Positions 57,810 to 64,000 of a DNA stretch of 64,000 bases are shown here, piece by piece (positions within the stretch are counted from its first letter, which is position 1; the number at the start of each line of letters is the position of its first letter). The stretch is taken from assembly GCF_038397735.1 (NCBI RefSeq), contig NZ_CP151635.1, positions 868,001 to 932,000 on the forward strand, given 5' to 3'. This DNA comes from Microbacterium sp. LWH13-1.2 (GTDB lineage Bacteria; Actinomycetota; Actinomycetes; Actinomycetales; Microbacteriaceae). The notes below the pieces were generated by a model. That model was not told the origin of the DNA. It searched no databases and saw only the letters and a list, made by a program, of their open reading frames with translations. Both the position numbers and the translations under genes were made by a program.

Positions 57810-57892
57810 CGGCACTCCCTCCGTCGTGCGCTCCCATCGTGTCACAACACCGGTCGGGCGCGTAGACATGAGGGTCGTGGTACTGAGTGCCA

Positions 57893-57898
57893 TAAGGT
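57893..57898 (+). promoter_or_regulatory. Possible mtrA -10 element
   Basis: TAAGGT ends 7 bases before the mtrA ATG at 57906, the spacing expected if transcription starts at the ATG (leaderless). No clear -35 is visible. AAGG also resembles a ribosome binding site, so the two readings compete. Confidence 0.3.
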
Positions 57899-57905
57899 AA
57901 CAGTT

Positions 57906-58586
57906 ATGACCTCACGCATTCTTGTGGTCGACGACGACACCGCGCTCGCCGAGATGATCGGCATCGTGCTGCGCACGGAGGGCTTCGAGCCGGTGTTCTG
58001 CGCCGACGGCGCACGGGCCGTCGAGGAGTGGCGCACGCAGCGTCCCGATCTCGTGCTGCTCGACCTGATGCTCCCGGGCATGGACGGAATCGAGATCTGC
58101 GCGCGGATCCGTGCCGAGTCGGGAGTCCCCGTCATCATGCTCACCGCCCGCAGCGACACCGCCGATGTCGTCCGCGGCCTCGAGGTGGGGGCGGACGACT
58201 ACATCGTCAAGCCCTTCAACCCGAAGGAGCTCGTCGCCCGCATCCGCACCCGACTGCGCCCCTCGCCTCAGACGGTGGGGGAACAGCTCCGTGTCGGTGA
58301 CCTCACCGTCGACGTCGATGCGCATGAGGTGCGAAGGGGCACGGCTCCCATCGCTCTCACGCCCCTCGAGTTCCAGCTGCTCGTCGCCCTCGCCTCGAAG
58401 CCGCAGCAGGTGTTCTCGCGGGAGATGCTGCTCGAGCAGGTCTGGGGCTACCACTACAAGGCGGACACCCGCCTGGTGAACGTGCATGTCCAACGCCTCC
58501 GTGCGAAGGTCGAGCTCGACCCGGACAACCCCAAGATCGTCATGACGGTGCGTGGCGTCGGCTACCGTGCCGGGAGCGCGGGCTAA
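57906..58586 (+). CDS. mtrA: Two-component response regulator MtrA
   Basis: 226 residues of an OmpR/PhoB-class regulator. Asp10, Asp11 and phospho-acceptor Asp53 are present, as is the Lys of VKPFNP. The winged-helix DNA-binding domain (residues about 130-226) ends YHYKADTRLVNVHVQRLRAKVE. In actinobacteria MtrA controls cell division, wall hydrolases and DNA-replication timing (family knowledge). It is co-directional with mtrB 6 bases later and lpqB. A genuine start at 57906 fits MTSRILVVDDD. Confidence 0.96.
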   Translation: MTSRILVVDDDTALAEMIGIVLRTEGFEPVFCADGARAVEEWRTQRPDLVLLDLMLPGMDGIEICARIRAESGVPVIMLTARSDTADVVRGLEVGADDYIVKPFNPKELVARIRTRLRPSPQTVGEQLRVGDLTVDVDAHEVRRGTAPIALTPLEFQLLVALASKPQQVFSREMLLEQVWGYHYKADTRLVNVHVQRLRAKVELDPDNPKIVMTVRGVGYRAGSAG

Positions 58587-58592
58587 AGCGCC

Positions 58593-60272
58593 ATGGCCGC
58601 CACCGCAGCGACCACCACGGCGGTCGCTGTCATCCGCGACTGGCGCGGTTGGCCCACCGTCACCCGGGCCCTGTGGCGACGGTCCCTGCGGTTCCGGACG
58701 CTGACGATCACGCTGCTGCTCACCTCGACCGCGATCCTGATCACCTGCGTGACGATGGCGCTCGTCATTCAGAACGACCTGTTCGAATCGCGCAAGAACG
58801 AGGCGCTGGAAGATGCGGCGCGTTCGGTGAATCAGGCGCAGACGACGCTCGATGCCACAGCCCTCGGTGACGACCCCGCAGCACTTCGCGAGCTGTGGGA
58901 CAGCGTGCAGGAAGACCTGGGGCGCAACTCCACAGCGGAGGGGTTGGCCGGATTCCGGGTCGACGGCGGCGCGGCCCCCGTCTCGCTGAACGGCTTCACC
59001 GCGGGCCTCAGCGCCAACAGCATCAGCCCCGCCCTCCGGAACCGGGTGGTCAAGTTCGACGACTGGCAATCCTGGCAGTCCGCGTCGCTCGACGTCGACG
59101 GCAGAACGGTGCCCGGCGTCATCGTCGGACAGCAGCTGCAGGTGCCCGAAGCAGGCCCGTTCGAGGTGTACTTCGCATACGACCTCGCCGATGCCGACAA
59201 CACCCTCACCTTCGTGCAGCGGACGCTCTGGATAGCCGGCATCGGGCTCGTCGCGATCGTCGCCGCGATCTCGTTCGTCGTGCTGCGCACCGTCTCGACC
59301 CCGATCGTCGAGGCAGCGGAGACCAGTGCCCGCCTGGCGTCGGGTGATCTCGCCGTGCGTATCGACGTGCACGGCGAAGACGAGATCGCCACGCTCGGGC
59401 GTTCCTTCAACGCCATGGCAGACAGCATCGAGTCCCAGATCAAGGAGCTCGGCGAACTCTCGCTCGTGCAGCAGCGGTTCGTCTCCGATGTCTCGCACGA
59501 GCTGAGGACGCCCCTCACCACCATCCGGCTCGCGGCCGACATGTTGAATGATCAGCGGGGGGAGTTCGACCCGACCACCGCACGGACCACGGAGCTCCTG
59601 CACGCTCAGGTGCAGCGGTTCGAGACTCTCCTGTCCGATCTGCTCGAGATCAGCCGTTACGATGCCGGGTCCGTGCAACTCGAGCTCGAGGCGACGAGCC
59701 TCGCTCACCTCGCCGAGGACATCATCGAGCAGATGCAGCCGCTCGCCGACGGGCGGGGCAGCGAACTGCGCCTCGTCGCGCCCGGCGGATACTCTCCTGT
59801 CGATATGGATCCACGGCGGGTGAGGCGGGTCCTCCGCAACCTGATCGGAAACGCGATCGAGCATGGCGAGGGGCGCCCCATAATCGTGACAGTGGACAGC
59901 AATCAGCACTCGGTGGCTGCGGGCGTCCGCGACTTCGGACTCGGGATGGACCCGGCGGATGCCGAGCGCGTGTTCGACCGGTTCTGGCGAGCCGACCCGT
60001 CACGCCAACGCACGATCGGAGGCACCGGTCTCGGGCTCTCCATCGCCCTCGGCGACGCGACCCTGCACGGCGGCACGCTCGGTGTGTGGTCGGAGCTCGG
60101 CGTCGGCACCAACTTCGTGCTCACCCTCCCGCGCCGCGGCGATGCCTCGGACGGACCGTCGCCGATCCCCCTCGAGCCGCAGGAGTCGCTGGGCGAGATC
60201 GGCGATGCGACGCAGCCCATCCAGCTCGCCGATCTTCCGGCCGAGCTGTTCGACCGAGGGAGCCTCGAATGA
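58593..60272 (+). CDS. mtrB: Sensor histidine kinase MtrB
   Basis: 559 residues. Two membrane helices (about 38-62 and 210-232) flank an extracytoplasmic sensor of roughly 145 residues. A HAMP region (EAAETSARLASGDLAVRI) follows, then the H-box SHELRTPLTTIRLAADML with His302, an N-box (NLIGNAIEHGEG) and G-box GLGLSIAL. It phosphorylates MtrA. It is coupled to lpqB by ATGA. Confidence 0.95.
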   Translation: MAATAATTTAVAVIRDWRGWPTVTRALWRRSLRFRTLTITLLLTSTAILITCVTMALVIQNDLFESRKNEALEDAARSVNQAQTTLDATALGDDPAALRELWDSVQEDLGRNSTAEGLAGFRVDGGAAPVSLNGFTAGLSANSISPALRNRVVKFDDWQSWQSASLDVDGRTVPGVIVGQQLQVPEAGPFEVYFAYDLADADNTLTFVQRTLWIAGIGLVAIVAAISFVVLRTVSTPIVEAAETSARLASGDLAVRIDVHGEDEIATLGRSFNAMADSIESQIKELGELSLVQQRFVSDVSHELRTPLTTIRLAADMLNDQRGEFDPTTARTTELLHAQVQRFETLLSDLLEISRYDAGSVQLELEATSLAHLAEDIIEQMQPLADGRGSELRLVAPGGYSPVDMDPRRVRRVLRNLIGNAIEHGEGRPIIVTVDSNQHSVAAGVRDFGLGMDPADAERVFDRFWRADPSRQRTIGGTGLGLSIALGDATLHGGTLGVWSELGVGTNFVLTLPRRGDASDGPSPIPLEPQESLGEIGDATQPIQLADLPAELFDRGSLE

Positions 60273-61987
60273 TCTCGCGGACTCGACGCGCACTGCGCGG
60301 GGTGGCCGTCGCCACGGCCGCGCTGCTCCTGTCGGCCTGCTCGGGGCTTCCGACGACGGGCGACGTGCAACCGGGGCTCGCACTCGGAGCATCGCCCGAG
60401 GACCAGGATTTCCTCCCGCTCGCCTCCGGGCCCGCTGAGGGGGCAGGACCCGCGGCGATCGTCGAGGGCTTCATGGAGGCTGCGATCACGCCGGCCGACA
60501 ACTGGGACACCGCACGCAAGTTCCTCACCCCGGATCTCGCATCGACCTGGCGCCCGAACACCGGGGTCTCGATCGACATCAGCGGCGCGACCCGCTCTTT
60601 CACCGCGAGCGTCGACGACGATGTGGATGCCCGAGACGGGGACTCGGCCGAGGTGAGGGTCAGATTCGACCAGGTGGCGAGCGTCGACGCGACCGGAGCC
60701 TACTCCGAGGCCTTCGGGGCATCGAACTCCGCATTCGTCGTCGTGTTCGATGATGGGCAATGGCGCATCGCGGAAGCTCCCGATGGCGTCGTGATCGACG
60801 AGTCCCGGTTCTCCCGGGTCTACGACGATTACGCGCTGCAGTATTACGACCAGACCTGGGAGCGACTGGTGCCGGACGTGCGGTGGTTCCCGCGACGCGC
60901 CACGGTCGCGACCACGATCGCGCAGTCGCTGATCGGCGGGGCACCGAGCCCGTGGCTCGACCCCGCGGTCCAGAGCGCATTCCCGCAGGGTGTGCAGCTC
61001 GCGCGGGACGCCGTGCCGATCGATCCCGATCAGGTGGCCGACGTGGCGCTGAACCGCGCGGCGCTCGGGCTCGATGCGACGACGCTCGCGCGCATGCGCA
61101 CGCAGCTGCAGGAGACCCTGAATGCTGCGGGAGTGCAGGTCGATCAGGTGCGCTTCAGCGTCGATGGACGCACGCTCGACGCCGGCGTCGTCAGAGTGAT
61201 CGAGGATCCGGCCGACGCGGGCAGCCTCGTGTTGAAAGACGGGGAGTTCGGCGCGCTCGTCGGCAGCGAGATCACGCCGATCCCGGGTGTGTCCGAGGAG
61301 ATCCTCGGCGTCACGCAGCCCATCAGCGCGATCGATGTCGCGATCGACGGCTCGCACGCAGCGGTGCTGCTCGCCGACGGGCACGTGTACGTCACGGGCG
61401 AAGACGGGTTCAACGAGCTCGACGCCAGGGCGTCGCTGATCCGCCCGTCCATGGATCCGTACGACTACACGTGGTCCGTGCCGTCGAACGCGCCGTCGGC
61501 GCTCCAGGCGATCGGCAGCGACGTGTCTCCGCATTCGATCGCGGGTGCATGGCCGGATGCATCGTCCGTCTCCGCAGTGCGCGTCTCGGCCGACGGCGCT
61601 CGCATCGCAGCGGTCGTCGTCATCGGAGGCGAGCGCTGGGTGGTCGTGTCCGCGATCGTCAGAGACGAGGCGGGGGTGCCGACCGAGCTCGGTCCCGCAG
61701 AACCTCTGGCGCAGCTCGACGCCGGTGTCAGCGGGCTCGTCTGGCTGGGCGCCGACCGTCTCGGCCTGCTGACGGACCCCGATGATCGGATGGTCCTCAC
61801 TCAGATCGTGGGAGGGCCCGGTGCATCCGAGGTCGCCCCGACCGGGGCCGTGTCGATCGCGGGATCCCGTGCTCCGGCGGGCGTGCGAGTGCTCAGCGTC
61901 GACGGCGGGGTGTTCGCGCGGAGCGGCTCCGCATGGAGCGAGTCGATCGACGGGGTCACGCTGCTGGCGACCCGGGCGGGTCACTGA
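60269..61987 (+). CDS. lpqB: Lipoprotein LpqB (MtrB-associated)
   Basis: 572 residues. The lipobox LSAC has the lipidated Cys24. The Gmad-type domain (residues about 40-340) includes the sporulation/spore-germination-like section, and the rest is a beta-propeller-like region (SADGARIAAVVVIGGERWVVVSA). LpqB binds the sensor part of MtrB and tunes its activity (family knowledge). The start overlaps the mtrB stop. Confidence 0.93.
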   Translation: MISRTRRALRGVAVATAALLLSACSGLPTTGDVQPGLALGASPEDQDFLPLASGPAEGAGPAAIVEGFMEAAITPADNWDTARKFLTPDLASTWRPNTGVSIDISGATRSFTASVDDDVDARDGDSAEVRVRFDQVASVDATGAYSEAFGASNSAFVVVFDDGQWRIAEAPDGVVIDESRFSRVYDDYALQYYDQTWERLVPDVRWFPRRATVATTIAQSLIGGAPSPWLDPAVQSAFPQGVQLARDAVPIDPDQVADVALNRAALGLDATTLARMRTQLQETLNAAGVQVDQVRFSVDGRTLDAGVVRVIEDPADAGSLVLKDGEFGALVGSEITPIPGVSEEILGVTQPISAIDVAIDGSHAAVLLADGHVYVTGEDGFNELDARASLIRPSMDPYDYTWSVPSNAPSALQAIGSDVSPHSIAGAWPDASSVSAVRVSADGARIAAVVVIGGERWVVVSAIVRDEAGVPTELGPAEPLAQLDAGVSGLVWLGADRLGLLTDPDDRMVLTQIVGGPGASEVAPTGAVSIAGSRAPAGVRVLSVDGGVFARSGSAWSESIDGVTLLATRAGH

Positions 61988-61988
61988 G

Positions 61989-62042
61989 TCTTCTGCACCG
62001 TCTGGCTCTTCTGCACGGTCTGCCTCTTCTGCACTGTTCGCC
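61989..62042. repeat. Three tandem 18-base direct repeats after lpqB
   Basis: TCTTCTGCAC begins each unit at 61989, 62007 and 62025, with 12 or more of 18 bases shared. The array starts 1 base past the lpqB stop region and ends 82 bases before the comF-like start. It has no hairpin, so it is not a simple terminator. Confidence 0.8.
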
Positions 62043-62123
62043 GAAGTAGGCGGATGCTGACAGCGCCCGGGCCGCAGCGCGGTGGAGGGCTCTGCAGCGT
62101 CCGTGTGTCGACAGGATCGACGG

Positions 62124-62807
62124 ATGTGCTCGCTCGCTTCCTTCCACGGCGTCGGCGCGGAGTTGCTGGCCCTCCTGCTCGCGGCGACGTGCGCGGGCTG
62201 CGACGAGCCGGAGACGATGCTGTGCGCGTCGTGCCGTGATGCGATCCGGCCGGCACAGCGAGAGTGGATCTCGCCCGGCGGCCTGCGGGTTCGGGTCGCG
62301 ATGGCTTTCGATTCGGTCGCAGCCAGATGCATCCGCCGGCTGAAGGACGACGGCGAGACGATGCTCGCCCGTCCGCTGGGGGAGTCGCTCGGTGCGGTGC
62401 TGCGCGGAGTGCTGGCGGAGTCGCCGCGCGAGTCCGTCATCGTGCCCGTGCCGACGATGCGTGGTGCCTACCGAAGGCGTGGCTACCGGGTGCCCGACCT
62501 CCTGATCCGGCGGGCAGGAGCCGTACCTCGCAGCCTGGTGAGCACGCGCGGTCGGCGCACGGATCAGCGGGGGCTCGACGTCGCTGACAGGGCGAAGAAC
62601 GTTCGAGGCACCATGCATGTGCGGCGGGCGGGTCACGGGCGAGCCGTCGTGCTCGTCGACGACGTCGTCACAACGGGGGCGACCTTCGACGAGGCCGCGC
62701 GTGCGCTCCGCGACGCCGGCTACGACGTCGTCGCGGCGGTCGCTCTGGCGGCCACGCCACGTCACAGCGAACGGATCGCGAACGCATCGGGGACACGCAG
62801 GAAATGA
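62124..62807 (+). CDS. ComF-like phosphoribosyltransferase family protein
   Basis: 227 residues. CAGCDEPETMLCASC is a four-cysteine zinc knuckle. The C-terminal PRTase fold has VVLVDDVVTTGATFDEAA, the PRPP-binding loop. ComF proteins aid DNA uptake in naturally competent bacteria; in actinobacteria beside lpqB and hpf the role is not known. ATG at 62124 is preferred, since the longer frame starts inside the repeat leader. Confidence 0.88.
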   Translation: MCSLASFHGVGAELLALLLAATCAGCDEPETMLCASCRDAIRPAQREWISPGGLRVRVAMAFDSVAARCIRRLKDDGETMLARPLGESLGAVLRGVLAESPRESVIVPVPTMRGAYRRRGYRVPDLLIRRAGAVPRSLVSTRGRRTDQRGLDVADRAKNVRGTMHVRRAGHGRAVVLVDDVVTTGATFDEAARALRDAGYDVVAAVALAATPRHSERIANASGTRRK

Positions 62808-62901
62808 CCCGTGACATCCGACCTCAGGCCGACTACCGTTGGGGGTCACAAGGCGACCACGGTCCGCCCTTGGCCGGGAGGACCGGGACAAGGAGGCAGC
62901 A

Positions 62902-63558
62902 ATGGAAACGAGCATCGTTGGCGTCGGGGTGGGTATCACCGACCGATTCCGCACCGTTGTCGAGGAGAAGATCGCCAAGATCCAGACGTTCGCGTCGCGG
63001 GCGCAACGACTGGACGTCAAGGTCACCCATCGGGTGTATCGAAACGGGCATGTGCCTGATGAGACGGTCGAGCTGACTCTGGTCAGCAAGGGGCCGGTCG
63101 TCCGGGCAGAGGCCACCGACGGCGACAAGTTCGTCGCCCTCGACCTCGCGGTCGACAAGATGGCCGAGCAGCTGCGCCGGGCCAAGGAGAAGCGAGTCGA
63201 CGGCCGACAGCATCCCCGCGGGGCGCACTTCGAGAAGGAGAGCGGAGCGCTGGAGGGCATCGACGTCCAGCCGGCCTCCGTCGACGTGCTTCGCGCAGTC
63301 GCGACGGGCGCAGTGCCCATCCAGAACGACGAGGACGAGGTCTACTCGCCCGTCGTCATCCGCACCAAGAACTTCGGTGCCGAGTGGATGACCGTCGAAG
63401 AGGCGGTCGACCGGATGGAACTCGTCGGACACGACTTCTTCCTGTTCGTCGACGTGCGCACCGACCACCCGAGCGTCGTCTACCGGCGCAAGGGCTGGGA
63501 CTACGGAGTGATCGCTCTCGAGACGACGGCGCCGCCGTCCGAGGCTCTCGCCTCCTGA
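62902..63558 (+). CDS. hpf: Long-form ribosome hibernation promoting factor
   Basis: 218 residues. The N-terminal S30AE domain (METSIVGVGVGITDRFRTVVEEKI, then a basic KVTHRVYRNG strand) covers about 1-105. The C-terminal dimerisation domain has IRTKNFGAEWMTVEEAVDRMELVGHDFFLFVD. It pairs 70S ribosomes into inactive 100S dimers in stationary phase. AGGAGG at 62891-62896 gives a strong ribosome binding site. Confidence 0.96.
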   Translation: METSIVGVGVGITDRFRTVVEEKIAKIQTFASRAQRLDVKVTHRVYRNGHVPDETVELTLVSKGPVVRAEATDGDKFVALDLAVDKMAEQLRRAKEKRVDGRQHPRGAHFEKESGALEGIDVQPASVDVLRAVATGAVPIQNDEDEVYSPVVIRTKNFGAEWMTVEEAVDRMELVGHDFFLFVDVRTDHPSVVYRRKGWDYGVIALETTAPPSEALAS

Positions 63559-63567
63559 GACTGACAT

Positions 63568-63609
63568 GCGAGAACGGCCCGGCTCCCGAAGGAGCCGGGC
63601 CGTTCTCGC
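63568..63609. terminator. Strong bidirectional terminator after hpf
   Basis: A 19-bp perfect stem (63568-63586 with 63591-63609) and the tetraloop CGAA, 9 bases past the hpf stop and 16 before the stop of the converging TPM gene. Confidence 0.9.
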
Positions 63610-63625
63610 GTCTGCGCCGTGCGCG

Positions 63626-64000
63626 TCAGTCGAAGATGCCGTCCAGGATGCTGCCGATCACAAGGCCGCCGAGGATGCCCGAGGCGATGTCGCCACCGCC
63701 GCCTCGTCGGCCGCCACCGCTCCAGCCGCCGCCACCCCACCCGTCGCCTCCGCCACCCCAGCCCTGGTCCTGCGGGCGGGACGAGTCGATGTCCCGCTGC
63801 GCGAGCTGGAGCGCCTCAGCGGCGAGGTGCGCGACGCGTCGGGCGCTCGCGAGTGCCTCGTCGCGGGTCTCCTCGGCGGGCAGCAGGTCGGAGAGATCCA
63901 CGCGAAGACGCTCGGCCTCGGCGAGGCGGGTGCGGGCGTCCGCACCGATCCACCCGCGATGCCCGGCGATGAGTCCGCGGGCGACACCCAGTTGGCGGTC
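63626..64000 (-). CDS. TPM-domain membrane protein, C-terminal end (partial)
   Basis: The frame runs off the right edge, so only the last 124 or so residues are seen. A helical segment (ARTRLAEAERLRVDLSDLLP, ETRDEALASARRVAHLA) precedes a Gly/Trp-rich stretch and a hydrophobic end, ILGGLVIGSILDGIFD. This is the typical tail of actinobacterial TPM_phosphatase proteins; the TPM domain itself is outside the window. The apparent GTG at 63901 is internal. Confidence 0.65.
   Translation of the reverse strand, partial: DRQLGVARGLIAGHRGWIGADARTRLAEAERLRVDLSDLLPAEETRDEALASARRVAHLAAEALQLAQRDIDSSRPQDQGWGGGGDGWGGGGWSGGGRRGGGGDIASGILGGLVIGSILDGIFD

Noticed and set aside
61989..62042. CRISPR array
   Set aside because: The 18-base units abut with no unique spacers and there are no cas genes.
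59903..62440. 845-residue minus-strand open frame
   Set aside because: It is antisense to the end of mtrB, to lpqB and to the comF-like gene, which have clear domains. Its composition is Arg/Ser/His-rich low complexity.

Overview
The window is high-GC, gene-dense actinobacterial chromosome. The family most likely is Microbacteriaceae (for example Microbacterium or a close relative). The reasons are the mtrA-mtrB-lpqB-comF-hpf order, a WhiB2-type regulator next to manA, DUF3499 and DUF5719 genes, LAXTG-type cell-wall anchoring and frequent GTG starts. The species call is inference. I see no tRNA, rRNA, insertion sequence, phage gene or CRISPR array, and no gene-free stretch longer than about 220 bases.

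Region 1 (about 1-39,400) is a large cell-envelope polysaccharide locus. It starts with the end of an LCP-family glycan ligase, a sortase substrate, a DUF4012 protein, a glycosyltransferase and a 1150-residue secreted repeat protein. Next come dTDP-deoxysugar genes (rmlC, rmlB, rmlA) with a talose-type 4-reductase in place of rmlD. A Wzm/Wzt exporter follows, then RgpF-like and GT2/GT4 glycosyltransferases, two membrane O-acyltransferases, an AlgX-like protein, a second deoxysugar epimerase and a GDP-sugar cassette (gmd, an fcl/colC-like gene, a colD-like gene). The locus closes with a flippase, a polyprenyl-phosphate glycosyltransferase with DUF2304, UDP-galactopyranose mutase, a second TagG/TagH-type exporter, a GlfT1-like transferase and two tandem O-antigen ligase/polymerase-like proteins. 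Together these could make, decorate, polymerise, export and attach one or two wall glycans containing 6-deoxy-L-talose or rhamnose, a 3,6-dideoxyhexose and galactofuranose.

Region 2 (about 39,400-46,450) is the conserved actinobacterial manA-whiB2 block: manA, whiB2, a giant GT2 membrane protein, a DUF5719 protein, a degenerate metallopeptidase-like protein and a DUF3499 protein.

Region 3 (46,550-57,810) holds a MacAB-like efflux set, then RDD and SpoIIM-like membrane genes whose start codons overlap head to head. A minus-strand run follows: GPDPase-membrane-domain protein, DUF4129, DUF4350, MoxR ATPase, DUF58 and an aquaporin. Most of these genes are joined by 4-base start/stop overlaps.

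Region 4 (57,900-64,000) is the MtrAB-LpqB envelope-stress and cell-cycle system, then a ComF-like phosphoribosyltransferase, the long-form hibernation factor HPF and the C-terminal end of a TPM-domain protein.

The most interesting candidates are three. The first is the gmd/colC-like/colD-like cassette, where the fucose-synthase epimerase cysteine is replaced by alanine. The second is the rmlD-less deoxytalose pathway with an atypical RmlC. The third is the secreted lytic-enzyme-like protein with three repeats of about 270 residues.
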